Source: an uncultured bacterium (GTDB taxonomy: Bacteria > Myxococcota_A > Bradymonadia > Bradymonadales > Bradymonadaceae). Taken from it: DNA of 64,000 nt. Of this stretch, positions 9,014 through 17,756 are shown one piece after another. Within the stretch, counting starts at the first letter, position 1. Every line of letters begins with the position of its first letter. The position numbers were made by a program, and so were the translations under genes. Where the stretch lies: NCBI GenBank assembly GCA_937981985.1, contig CALJNB010000019.1:62001-126000 (forward strand), in the 5' to 3' direction. Below the pieces are notes generated by a model that saw only the letters and a program-made list of their open reading frames with translations, made no database searches and was not told where the DNA came from.

Positions 9014-9637
9014 ATGAAAAAACTCTCCTTAGCTATTCTTATATCTGCATCTTTCGTTTCCATTAACGCTTCTGCTTATATGGTATTTAAACCCACTGTG
9101 CCAAATACTGCCGAAAAAAATTGCCAAACATGTCATGTAAACATCGGCGGACAAAGCCCTTGGAACACCTTCGGCACCGAGCTTAGAAACAACAAAAACG
9201 AATATTTTACTAGTGGCAAGCCGGACTGGGCAACATTCTGCGACGAAGATTTTGACGGTGACGGCTATAGTAATGGCGAGGAACTCGGCGATCCTGATTG
9301 TAAATTCCCCGGTGAAGATGCCGGAGCCTATCTATCCGATCCAGCCGATGTCGGTTCAATACCAGCGGCAAATAACGGGACTAACAATGCCACGAACAAC
9401 GGCACCGGCGGTGTAAATAACACCACAGGCGTGAACAACACCACAGGCGTAAACAATACGACCGGCGTAAACAACGATTCAGGTAGTAACAACAATAATA
9501 CCAATGCGAATGGCGACGGTGACGACGATCTCGATGCTGACAGCAGTTGTTCTTCCATCGGTTCAAACGGTGGACAATTCTCTCTCTTTGCCCTCTTAGG
9601 ACTATTCTTCTTCTCAAGAAAAAGACGCAAAAACTAG
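9014..9637 (+). CDS. Temptin-like secreted protein with CxxCH motif and MYXO-CTERM-like sorting tail
   Basis: A 207-residue exported protein. Signal peptide 1-21; CQTCH at 37-41, which fits a c-type haem site or the Cys pair of temptin-like domains; a Ca-binding-type loop DEDFDGDGYSNGEE at 77-90 with Cys76 and Cys96. An Asn/Thr/Gly-rich linker (120-165) contains tandem GVNNTT repeats. The tail has Cys179, a hydrophobic helix (FSLFALLGLFFF) and a basic end SRKRRKN. This Cys + helix + basic pattern is that of MYXO-CTERM surface-sorting signals, where the Cys is processed and lipidated. Haem attachment is uncertain because the surroundings also fit the temptin fold. A strong terminator follows 38 bases after the stop. 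Confidence 0.75.
   Translation: MKKLSLAILISASFVSINASAYMVFKPTVPNTAEKNCQTCHVNIGGQSPWNTFGTELRNNKNEYFTSGKPDWATFCDEDFDGDGYSNGEELGDPDCKFPGEDAGAYLSDPADVGSIPAANNGTNNATNNGTGGVNNTTGVNNTTGVNNTTGVNNDSGSNNNNTNANGDGDDDLDADSSCSSIGSNGGQFSLFALLGLFFFSRKRRKN
9410..9475 (+). repeat. 18-bp tandem repeat encoding GVNNTT
   Basis: About 3.7 copies of an 18-base unit (consensus GGCGTAAACAACACCACA) encode GVNNTT GVNNTT GVNNTT GVNN in the linker of the temptin-like protein. The copies differ mostly at third codon positions. This is a low-complexity spacer likely to vary in copy number between strains. Confidence 0.9.
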
Positions 9638-9674
9638 TTCGCAAAACACCTTCTCCAAATATTAACCCCAAATA

Positions 9675-9697
9675 GCCAACAATATGTTGGCCTTTTT
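9675..9697 (+). terminator. Rho-independent terminator after the temptin-like gene
   Basis: A perfect 7-bp stem GCCAACA / TGTTGGC with loop ATA (9682-9684), followed by C and five T. It lies 38 bases past the stop codon. The same stem recurs at 9910-9926. Confidence 0.88.
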
Positions 9698-9743
9698 AAT
9701 GGGCAAAGGATCGGTTTTGCCTTGCTAAGGTTTGCGCGTCTGA

Positions 9744-9875
9744 TGCGCCTGCGAATCGGAAGAGTCGATCTCTAGTGATGATGGATGTTCTTCGACAGGT
9801 TCCAATGCCAGCTCATTTTCATTATTAGCACTCTTAGGATTAGTTTTTGTGGGCCGAAGAAAGCGTAAGAACTAA
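9744..9875 (+). pseudogene. Decayed second copy of the sorting-tail gene end
   Basis: Translated in frame, this stretch reads ...SSDDGC SSTGSNASSFSLLALLG LVFVGRRKRKN and then stops (TAA at 9873). It aligns residue for residue with the end of the upstream temptin-like protein (SSCSSIGSNGGQFSLFALLG LFFFSRKRRKN). It has the same Cys, hydrophobic helix and basic end, but no body: an in-frame TGA lies just before it (9741) and a TAA before that (9726). There is no start codon with a ribosome binding site. It is followed, like the intact gene, by a GCCAACA hairpin terminator. This is best read as the leftover 3' end of a tandem duplicate whose body was deleted or eroded. Confidence 0.75.
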
Positions 9876-9909
9876 CAACAAACCTGATAAAAATTTAGAC
9901 CTAAAAATA

Positions 9910-9932
9910 GCCAACATGATGTTGGCTTTTTT
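9910..9932. terminator. Bidirectional terminator, second copy
   Basis: A 7-bp stem GCCAACA / TGTTGGC with loop TGA (9917-9919) and six T after it on the plus strand. On the minus strand the stem is followed by TATTTTT, so it can also end transcription of the PHP-domain lipoprotein gene that stops at 9954. It matches the terminator at 9675 in stem sequence. Confidence 0.85.
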
Positions 9933-9953
9933 AATGGAGAACATAACAAGCTT

Positions 9954-12900
9954 TTAGTGCTGGCAGGTTAGATCGTGTAAGATACTTCCAAGACCACGTT
10001 CAATTTCATGAATATCCATTTCAACTTCCTCAGCGGCATCCAATTGCGAACCAAAAACACGAGGTCTTCGAGCGCGAGGTTGAACGGGAGTATTAGCTAA
10101 TGCCGCAAGGGGTGGATTATCATATCCATTTCCGTCTCCATCGATAATGATCGGGTTACTAAATGCAAATGGCGTTGCAAGAAGAACGGGAAACATTTGT
10201 TCGGTCCCTTTTACAATAACAACTAAATAGCCATCAACAGCCGAATTAATAGTGAAGTTTACTGTTTTCGATTTCAATTTATGCGTCGCGGTGCTTCCCT
10301 GAAGATCCATAATATCGCTAGCAGCAAAATTTACATTTATCGTCCCGGTGGGTGTAATCGGTGTATCATTCGTTTTCCCCGCTTCCACAATCACCTCTGC
10401 TGGGTCAGGATTAAAGTAATAATCGACCGTGTCGACATCGATCCATTCCGGAACTTGGATGTTAACTTCGACATTTATATCATTTCCCAGAGCTTCAATA
10501 ATGGATCCCGGGCCAACTTTGGCACCAGCGGAATTCGTAGCGACAACGGTGAAGAAGGGCCCATTCGTACCAATCGCGCTCCCACCGTTAACGCCATTAA
10601 CAAAAGAGGCCTCATCAAAACTCTTCGCATCATTCATTCCGTCAATAAATACGTAAGTTCGCGGTACACCACCTAAATCAGAATATTTTTTGTGCGTGTC
10701 AGAAACAGCCGTTCCGGTCGGGACGAAACCTCGACCGATCATCGTAAACCACCAATGCGCAAGTACCCAAAATCCCTCTTGGCTATTCCCGTTCATCAAT
10801 TCCATCGCCGTAAATCCATCAGTCCATAATCCAGTATCGCCGCCTGGCCCGTCTTCTTTTTCAGGAAGTCGTTTCTTGGCTCTATTACCTAACGAAGTCT
10901 TACGTAAAACATCGGCGGTTGTACCGTTAACCAAACCAAGATTGGCCGCATGATTAACTTGAACCACTTGTTCTCCTGGAAAAGCATTCATAGCTTCAAA
11001 AAGATCCGCCGGATCTAAAGCCGGTCCTTCCGCACCTCCCCAATCAACGGCACCACCACGTCTTGTCTTGGTGTCATCTTTTTCAACAGGAAAGACGTTG
11101 AAGTGTCCAAGATCTGAAGTTGTCACTTCTTCTCCGATCATACTGGCAATTTCGTTCTCCGCGTTGAGCGCCAAAATTGACGGACCAAAATCAGTAATAA
11201 TATCGTGGTCGGTCGTCACAATCACATCGACCCCTTCGGCCATGAAATTAAGAACACGCTCTTCATGTTCCACCGTGCTGTCCGATGAAGCAATCGTGTG
11301 GATATGAAAGTCAGAAGAGATCGAATTCGGTGTCTCGACGACTTTCATAATTTCAGCGTTAAAGGTTTCGGTCTCTCCAACATCCAGAGTGAACGCAAGG
11401 CCAGCTGCCTGACCATTTGCGGCGGGCCATGTTGACCATTCCATTCCGCGACTTACGACGACACGATAATCATGGCCGCCGGGCAATTCGAGTTCTCCTT
11501 TCCCATCGATTCCGGTCCAATGAACGTCTCCATAAACAGATGGAAGGCGATGGTATTCCACATCGGCATCGTTAAGCGTTTTAAATCCAACACATTCGCC
11601 GTCACAAATGACCGAAATTCGACCCGGGGTAGGTTTCCCGTCACCGTCGGTAATATTTACAACGATCTTCGAAGCAGCAACTAGTTTGAGGTCGTTAGTG
11701 ACGATAGGTTCGCTTCCCAAATTGATGGTTTCCGATCCGGCTGAAGGGCGATTTCCAAAACGCGCATAAAGTTCATAAGAACGACCTTGAGGTAGTTCCA
11801 TCTCAAAACTTCCATCCGCTTTTGATTTGGTTTGGCTATAAGTCGCGCCTTCAAAAATACCAACCACACGAGCATCGGCCATCGCGTTTCCATCTGCGTC
11901 GACAACCTTTCCTGAAACTTTGGCCGTTTTCACGCCAATCGTCTCATATCCGTGATCTAGGATTGACGAAATTGATCCATCACCGGCAAAAATCCAGTGA
12001 GTATAAGATTGAACTTCTCCTTTTTGAACGTGTAATACGCTTTCAGCAGCGGCCAAACGTTCGGGTGTAACAATGGTTGTCAGTACGTTGGTCTCTTGAA
12101 GCATCGCCGCAGCAACGCCAGCGAATACAAGATAGGCCCCACCAATCGGAAGATCGCTTGAACCTTGAAGACGTTCAACCGGTTCAGGCACAAGTGCGTA
12201 AGAAGCTTTGTCGCCATTAAAAACAAGGAAAGGAAAAGGAGCCGCCGAAATCGTCAATCCAGCCGGAATTCCAAACCCTTTGTTTTCAGATACCGGATTA
12301 AAATAATAACCATCCCCACCTGAGGCCATCAGATGAATTGCCGCTAGATCAACTTGTTCTTCCCCAGTATTTTCAAATGCGCTTATAACTCGCACACCGT
12401 GATCGCCGGGTCGAAGAATATAGTAAACCGTCATATCCACATCGGGGATAGTTTCGGTATCGACTTTAATCGCATTAGCAAGTGCAGGCGCCAAATCGCC
12501 AATCATCGATTTAATATTAATAAAATCGCCAATCGTAAGTCGGCCACCAACGGCTAATACGGATGTTTTACCAAACTGAGCCATTTCGAATTTTTCTGGC
12601 TTAAGCGTAAATGACGCGTTGAGTAGGTGGCACACTTCTCCAAGAATATCCAGGTTTGGAGCCTCTCCCTTTTTAACCGCTGCATCTAAAACGTTCCCGC
12701 CCCAAGGACACGGATTCATGTTTCGCGTGTCCCCTTCGATAAGAAATTTAACCTCATCGTTTTCCAAAATATAATCGCCGACCTGTCCCAACGCGACGGG
12801 TCCTTCTAATAACTGAGATGGGTCATCAACTTGGTAGACTTTGGATGCTACATCACCTTCATCACTTAAAAAATCAGCAAGATCGAGCGGAACGACCCCC

Positions 12901-13088
12901 TCCGCATTAATAATGGAACCTTTTCCGTTATTGAGCGTCCCGTTGTTATTCGGCGTCGTCGTTCCATTATTCGTGAACATCCCGTTGTTAGGCGCGGTTG
13001 GAATCAACGGCAACGCGTTATTTTCGTTGGAATCGCTACACGCTCCCATCGCTAGAATTAGAAGGAAAAACCATGTTTTGGTTTGCAT
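9954..13088 (-). CDS. Large lipoprotein with PHP-type metallohydrolase domain (CehA/McbA family)
   Basis: A 1044-residue lipoprotein. Signal peptide with lipobox MGAC (Cys17), then an Asn/Gly/Thr linker (TNNGTTTPNNNGTLNNG). A beta-rich N-terminal half includes a carboxypeptidase-regulatory-like segment (AKVSGKVVDADGNAMADARVVG...DGSFEMELP). A PHP domain begins about residue 590 with FHIHT and then VDVIVTTDHDIITDF, GEEVTTSDLGHFNVF, QVNHAA and TGTAVSDTHKK, the metal-binding His and Asp pattern of CehA/McbA family hydrolases. Secreted members cleave carbamates or phosphoesters; the substrate here is unknown. A TTG four codons upstream is in frame, but the ATG at 13088 puts a normal signal peptide at the start. 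The terminator at 9910 serves its end. Confidence 0.82.
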   Translation of the reverse strand: MQTKTWFFLLILAMGACSDSNENNALPLIPTAPNNGMFTNNGTTTPNNNGTLNNGKGSIINAEGVVPLDLADFLSDEGDVASKVYQVDDPSQLLEGPVALGQVGDYILENDEVKFLIEGDTRNMNPCPWGGNVLDAAVKKGEAPNLDILGEVCHLLNASFTLKPEKFEMAQFGKTSVLAVGGRLTIGDFINIKSMIGDLAPALANAIKVDTETIPDVDMTVYYILRPGDHGVRVISAFENTGEEQVDLAAIHLMASGGDGYYFNPVSENKGFGIPAGLTISAAPFPFLVFNGDKASYALVPEPVERLQGSSDLPIGGAYLVFAGVAAAMLQETNVLTTIVTPERLAAAESVLHVQKGEVQSYTHWIFAGDGSISSILDHGYETIGVKTAKVSGKVVDADGNAMADARVVGIFEGATYSQTKSKADGSFEMELPQGRSYELYARFGNRPSAGSETINLGSEPIVTNDLKLVAASKIVVNITDGDGKPTPGRISVICDGECVGFKTLNDADVEYHRLPSVYGDVHWTGIDGKGELELPGGHDYRVVVSRGMEWSTWPAANGQAAGLAFTLDVGETETFNAEIMKVVETPNSISSDFHIHTIASSDSTVEHEERVLNFMAEGVDVIVTTDHDIITDFGPSILALNAENEIASMIGEEVTTSDLGHFNVFPVEKDDTKTRRGGAVDWGGAEGPALDPADLFEAMNAFPGEQVVQVNHAANLGLVNGTTADVLRKTSLGNRAKKRLPEKEDGPGGDTGLWTDGFTAMELMNGNSQEGFWVLAHWWFTMIGRGFVPTGTAVSDTHKKYSDLGGVPRTYVFIDGMNDAKSFDEASFVNGVNGGSAIGTNGPFFTVVATNSAGAKVGPGSIIEALGNDINVEVNIQVPEWIDVDTVDYYFNPDPAEVIVEAGKTNDTPITPTGTINVNFAASDIMDLQGSTATHKLKSKTVNFTINSAVDGYLVVIVKGTEQMFPVLLATPFAFSNPIIIDGDGNGYDNPPLAALANTPVQPRARRPRVFGSQLDAAEEVEMDIHEIERGLGSILHDLTCQH

Positions 13089-13189
13089 TGTGTCTCTCAA
13101 GTTTAGAATCGAGGGAGACTAGCCCAAAATAGCTCATAAATTCAAACGTTGCGGAGCTGTTTAGTAAAAAAAGATATCTTCTACTTTAG

Positions 13190-13213
13190 AGGCGGTCCAA
13201 AACTGGACCGCCT
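13190..13213 (-). terminator. Strong hairpin downstream of the giant secreted protein gene
   Basis: A perfect 10-bp stem AGGCGGTCCA / TGGACCGCCT with a 4-base loop lies about 20 bases past the stop at 13233, read on the minus strand. A T-run (TTTTTTT) comes only about 15 bases after the hairpin. It may act as an intrinsic terminator or as a 3' mRNA-stabilising stem. Confidence 0.6.
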
Positions 13214-13232
13214 AGGGAGGAGGGTATTCTTA

Positions 13233-16200
13233 TTATTGGACGATGCCGTACATATCAAAGTAGAGCTGTTGAATCACAAGTACGGATTCTTCATCGTTGG
13301 CAGCGGGATCGACCAAAGTGGTTTCAATCGCGTATTGAAAGAATTGATGATCATTGGTCGTCATCGTCCCTAACATATCTCCATCGATAAAGGGTCCTTC
13401 CCAAGCTTTTGAAAGAACGTCCGCCTCATCATCACCGGTTCTAAAGAAGACCACAGCCGTTGAGTTATTCGTCTGAGTATAATTGAAAGTCAACTCCCCA
13501 AATCCGCGGGGAATAACGCCATCAAACACTTTGGATTCTAGACGTCCGTCAAAATCGGAAGCAAGAGACCAAGATGCCGGTGCTCCCCAGTTATAAGGGA
13601 CTTCGGTCCCGACAATATCTAGTGTTGTGCTTTGTTCTGGAGTAGGTGTACCGGCTCTAGCATCCATGGTGCCATCAACACTAAATTCACGACTTGAAAA
13701 ACGGAATCGATGCGCACTCACGCTTTGGTTTGCCCAAACGGAATTGAATCCGGTAGCCGAAGATTGATCGCCAAGCGAATCAAAGGTGAACGCACCGGTA
13801 ATCGACCAACTTGCATCTATCGAACCATTACAGTTGAACGGCGTTCCGTTCGCTCCGTATAGCCAAGACACGCGGCTAATATCAACCTCGCGATAAATCC
13901 AGAATTGGCCCTGATTACATTCAGGTGCTGGATAGGTGCTATTGGGGTTACTAATCCAAGAATTGATATAAGCGTTATCGGTCAGATCGGATCTCACCGG
14001 CGAGATCTCGTATAGATCACCGTCGTAGGCATAAGAGAATTGAACAGATCTTAAGTTCCCTGCAGAAGTATCATGGAAAACGTGCCCGGTTCGATTTAAG
14101 AATCCGGTCTCACTTTCCAAAAGGTTTGATGAGCCCGCACTCGGACCAGAAGTCCAATCGGTTTGAATAAAACGTTCATTTACATCGCTTTGGAAAGCCA
14201 CCATACCCAGGTGTATGACATCACCGGCGGTTCGGAAAAGCATATCCACATCGTCGTCGGTATCCACAAGATTCCCGATTTCAAAAACATCGGCATCATA
14301 ACCAAGTGTATTTTTGAAATTAGGATTTCGATCGTCTTTGCGCACACCCAAATATCGGATTGTAGAATTGGAGATATCCCCGGCCGCGGCAGGATCATTT
14401 ATCGGATAGATATTTGTTGGAACCAAAAGAGTACCGTCGAGGCGAAGTGAATCCGAAGCTCCTTTATCACCGTCATAGGTCATCAAGGTCATTTCGATCG
14501 AAGACTCCGCATTTCGATTGCCTAGAGTATTTGGCAGTGTAAACGCCCGATCACCAATCACGCCATCTTCTCTAAGGAAGCCGTCCCAAACTACCATTCG
14601 ACGCAAAGGTTCGGCCGGAGCATCGACGATAACGACCAAGGTCCAACCTCCGTTCATTTGCTGCCCGGTTGTTAATTGAACATCTGCCACGGTATATTCG
14701 CCGTCCGTGGTGACCAAGTTCGTCACGTCTGCGAAGCCTTGATAGAATGAATTTTGCTCGGCAGCGGATCCGGAAACGGTCACATAATTTCCACCCGGTA
14801 CTTTGAATTTCACGCTTGTTTTTGCAGCCGCATTCGGCGGAGCTGTTCGTTTGTCTGGCTCTCCGTCATCGGTAAATTGTCCGCCCCAATAGAGACCCGC
14901 ATAAACCACAGTGGAATTTGCAGGGAAGGTAATATTTGCGGACGAAGAATTAAAGGTAGAACCATCGCCGTCGACATCAATATGAACCATTTCAAATTGT
15001 TCATTTTGATACACTGACCCGATAAAATTCTGTGCTCCAGAACACAAGGGATCGCTAGCTTCACAGGTGATCAACACATTGCTCGCTGAAACCAGTCTAC
15101 CCTTTATAGTTTGGTCAAAGCGCGGAGAAAAATCACCACCTGCGACGCAGCCCGAAATCCCGTCATTGGTATAACCCAAATCACAAGCACAGATAAACGA
15201 GCCAGTCGTGTCAGAGCAAGTCGAGTTTGGACCACAATTATGTGTATTAAGCGCACATTCATCTTCGTTAACACAGGTTATTCCATCGCCAGTATATCCA
15301 GCAGCACAGGAACATGTGAAAGAACCCGGTGTATCCGTACAAAGGGCATTTGAATTACAGTCATCCGTGTTGGCAGCACATTCATCAATATTAACGCACG
15401 ACGTTCCGTCGCCATTCACATCATCATAGCCTGCCGGACAAGTACCGCAGATAAACGATCCAGAAATATTTGTACAAGCCACCAGCGGGTCGCAATTATC
15501 CGTGTTTAAGGCGCATTCATCAATATCGGTACACACTGAAGGCGAAGCGCTATCGCAAGTAAATCCTGTCTCGACAACACATAAAGAATCACAACCATCA
15601 TTATTATTGTTATTCCCATCATCGCAAGCTTCCATCGCGGAAAGAATCCCATCGCCACAATCTAATGCGCATCCAGCAGGAACCGTAATAGGAGAAAGCT
15701 CGTTTCCTTGTTGGGCGAAGGTATAGAAACCATATTTACCCGAGGTTGGGAAAGTCGAATCCGTTTCATCAATTTCTAGGACATCATCAACGAATACTTG
15801 AACACGGCCGTAAGTGTAAACGACACGTAATTTCGGATTGGTTAGCGCATTAAATCCTGTCGTTTCCAAATTCGTTGATTCGGCAACAATGGTTACCTCG
15901 CCGGCAGTATCTGTACAGGGGTCTTGATTCCAAAGTTCGTTTAACGAGACCACGCCTTGAACGCGTATTAAATTTAGGCCGTTGGCAAGGCCGCCAGAAC
16001 ATCCACCAGAAAAAGTGAAGTTTTGGGATGAGCCTTTCCAGAGCGCAACCAAAAAGTCCGAGTTCGGATTGGAAAAGTCACCAGCCTCATACCCGAGGAC
16101 GATTCCGACATAATCATCATCTCCTCCGTCTTCGACAATTGTCCCAAAATTAAGAATAGGTCCATCGTAAAAAACGTTATTCGGTGAGATAAAGACGCCT

Positions 16201-17570
16201 GGCTCAGGATTGGTAGCAGTTGAAATGGTCACGTCGTATCCACTCGGACCTACATTCCAGATCGCCGGCTGTAGTCCGCCGCCCAATCCGGACGTATCGT
16301 CATCAAAACCTGATAATAGAGGTTCTATACGACATCCATCGCTGCAACCATCGCCGTTCACTGAATTACCATCATCACACTCCTCAGGCCCATCTGTTGA
16401 GCCATCACCACATGCTGTACAATTGACGCCAATGACTTGACATAGAGAAGAACAACCATCGCCATCGATCGTATTTCCGTCATCGCACTCTTCCACACCA
16501 GCTTGAATTCCATCGCCGCAAAGTTCGGCACATCCGGCGGCGCCGTTAATCGCTGACAGTTCGTTCCCTTGTTGGGCGAAGGTAAAATAACCATATTTTC
16601 CGGTCGTCGGAAAAGTTGGATCGGTTACGTCGATTTCTAAGACATTGTCGACAAATACTTGAACACGACCCGCGTCAGTATAAGCGATACGTAACTGCGG
16701 GTCGGTCAAAGCATTGAATCCTACACTTTGATAATTTGTGGATTGGGCGACAATGGTCACCTCACCAGCAGTGTCCGTACATGGATTTTGATTCCACATC
16801 TCGTTCAAAGAAACCACGCCTTGGACACGTACTAATTTTAAACCATTCGCATTACCACCTGAACAGCCACCACCAAAGGTGAAGTTCTGAGAGGCGCCTT
16901 TCCATAACGCGATTAAATAATCTGCGTTGGGGTTTTCAAAGTCGCCTGTATTGTATCCAAGTACGATACCGACATAATCATCATCGCCGCCATCTTCTAC
17001 AATCGTTCCAAAATTTAGAATCGCGTTATTATCGAAAACGTCGTCGGGCGATATTAAAACGCCCGGTTCTGGGTTGCTGGCGGGCGAAATCGTAACTTCG
17101 TAACCACTTGCACTTATTTCCCAAATAGCAGGACCTAAGCCACCACCGGAACCATTAAGATCCGATGTATCGACGGTGAAGGTAGACAATAAAGTCTCGT
17201 TTTTACAACCGTTGTTACAACCATCACCATTAAGAGTATTCCCATCATCGCATTCTTCCGGATAACTTAGAATGCCGTCACCACAGGCTGGGCAATTGAA
17301 ACCCGCTTCGTTTTGACATAGAGACGAACAACCATCGCCATCAAGGAGGTTTCCATCATCACAATCTTCGGGAAACTCAATGAAACCATCCCCACACGTT
17401 TGGGCGTATGCTGCGACTGAATCAGAAACCGTAAACAGAAAAACGCTGGCAAAAACGAATATCCATTTTTGGAACCTAATCCATGTTTTTGAGTCTTTCG
17501 TACTGGTATTCCCTTTTTCTGAATAAGTTACGAAATCCGGGCGGCTGTTGCGCTGGTTTTGTTCTGACAT
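13233..17570 (-). CDS. Giant secreted protein: DUF4215 repeats, duplicated thrombospondin-C-like domains, EGF-Ca repeats
   Basis: A 1445-residue exported protein with a long-N-region signal peptide (to AYA, about residue 56). Domain order: DUF4215-type Cys-rich repeats (58-125; CDDGN...DGDGC...C pattern); a ~215-residue beta domain A (128-345); more Cys-rich repeats (350-415); domain B (418-632), a near copy of A; a Cys-rich repeat (637-680); and three EGF-like calcium-binding repeats (682-808; DIDECA, NIDECA, NEDECA starts). A ~630-residue C-terminal module follows (812-1445). Domains A and B carry DDDYVGIVLGY...DYLIALWKG and a late GRVQVFVDNVLE...GKYGYFTFAQQG, resembling the L-lectin-like C-terminal domain of thrombospondins. 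A role in adhesion or matrix is inferred. The C-terminal module is shared with the next gene. Confidence 0.8.
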   Translation of the reverse strand: MSEQNQRNSRPDFVTYSEKGNTSTKDSKTWIRFQKWIFVFASVFLFTVSDSVAAYAQTCGDGFIEFPEDCDDGNLLDGDGCSSLCQNEAGFNCPACGDGILSYPEECDDGNTLNGDGCNNGCKNETLLSTFTVDTSDLNGSGGGLGPAIWEISASGYEVTISPASNPEPGVLISPDDVFDNNAILNFGTIVEDGGDDDYVGIVLGYNTGDFENPNADYLIALWKGASQNFTFGGGCSGGNANGLKLVRVQGVVSLNEMWNQNPCTDTAGEVTIVAQSTNYQSVGFNALTDPQLRIAYTDAGRVQVFVDNVLEIDVTDPTFPTTGKYGYFTFAQQGNELSAINGAAGCAELCGDGIQAGVEECDDGNTIDGDGCSSLCQVIGVNCTACGDGSTDGPEECDDGNSVNGDGCSDGCRIEPLLSGFDDDTSGLGGGLQPAIWNVGPSGYDVTISTATNPEPGVFISPNNVFYDGPILNFGTIVEDGGDDDYVGIVLGYEAGDFSNPNSDFLVALWKGSSQNFTFSGGCSGGLANGLNLIRVQGVVSLNELWNQDPCTDTAGEVTIVAESTNLETTGFNALTNPKLRVVYTYGRVQVFVDDVLEIDETDSTFPTSGKYGFYTFAQQGNELSPITVPAGCALDCGDGILSAMEACDDGNNNNNDGCDSLCVVETGFTCDSASPSVCTDIDECALNTDNCDPLVACTNISGSFICGTCPAGYDDVNGDGTSCVNIDECAANTDDCNSNALCTDTPGSFTCSCAAGYTGDGITCVNEDECALNTHNCGPNSTCSDTTGSFICACDLGYTNDGISGCVAGGDFSPRFDQTIKGRLVSASNVLITCEASDPLCSGAQNFIGSVYQNEQFEMVHIDVDGDGSTFNSSSANITFPANSTVVYAGLYWGGQFTDDGEPDKRTAPPNAAAKTSVKFKVPGGNYVTVSGSAAEQNSFYQGFADVTNLVTTDGEYTVADVQLTTGQQMNGGWTLVVIVDAPAEPLRRMVVWDGFLREDGVIGDRAFTLPNTLGNRNAESSIEMTLMTYDGDKGASDSLRLDGTLLVPTNIYPINDPAAAGDISNSTIRYLGVRKDDRNPNFKNTLGYDADVFEIGNLVDTDDDVDMLFRTAGDVIHLGMVAFQSDVNERFIQTDWTSGPSAGSSNLLESETGFLNRTGHVFHDTSAGNLRSVQFSYAYDGDLYEISPVRSDLTDNAYINSWISNPNSTYPAPECNQGQFWIYREVDISRVSWLYGANGTPFNCNGSIDASWSITGAFTFDSLGDQSSATGFNSVWANQSVSAHRFRFSSREFSVDGTMDARAGTPTPEQSTTLDIVGTEVPYNWGAPASWSLASDFDGRLESKVFDGVIPRGFGELTFNYTQTNNSTAVVFFRTGDDEADVLSKAWEGPFIDGDMLGTMTTNDHQFFQYAIETTLVDPAANDEESVLVIQQLYFDMYGIVQ
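15672..17399 (-). repeat. Internal duplication of a ~285-residue Cys-rich + beta-domain block
   Basis: Residues 58-346 (bases 17399-16533) and 350-633 (16523-15672) of the giant protein are two copies of the same block. Shared stretches include NPEPGV, ILNFGTIVEDGGDDDYVGI, GCSGG-ANGL, RVQGVVSLNE-WNQ-PCTDT and TFAQQGNELS. Protein identity is high while DNA differs at many third positions, so the duplication is old and both copies are under selection. Confidence 0.88.
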
Positions 17571-17756
17571 CTTGTCCTCTATTTTGAATTCGAGGAACCT
17601 ATCTCGACTTTTACCCTAAAAGTAAATCGTTTTACGAAAAAAGTGCGCGCAGAAAGAAATGCATTTAAAATTGCACCTAAAGCGCGAACGAATTGCACGT
17701 TTAGTCAAAAAGTTTTTGTTTTGTTGATGGAAACTTGTTCTAAGAGCGCAATTTGA

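Noticed and set aside
9328-9671. Reverse-strand frames through the Asn-rich linker
   Set aside because: Low-complexity shadow of the temptin-like gene.
15111-16440. Several plus-strand frames inside the giant protein
   Set aside because: They fall opposite Cys- and Asp-rich repeats and are antisense artefacts.
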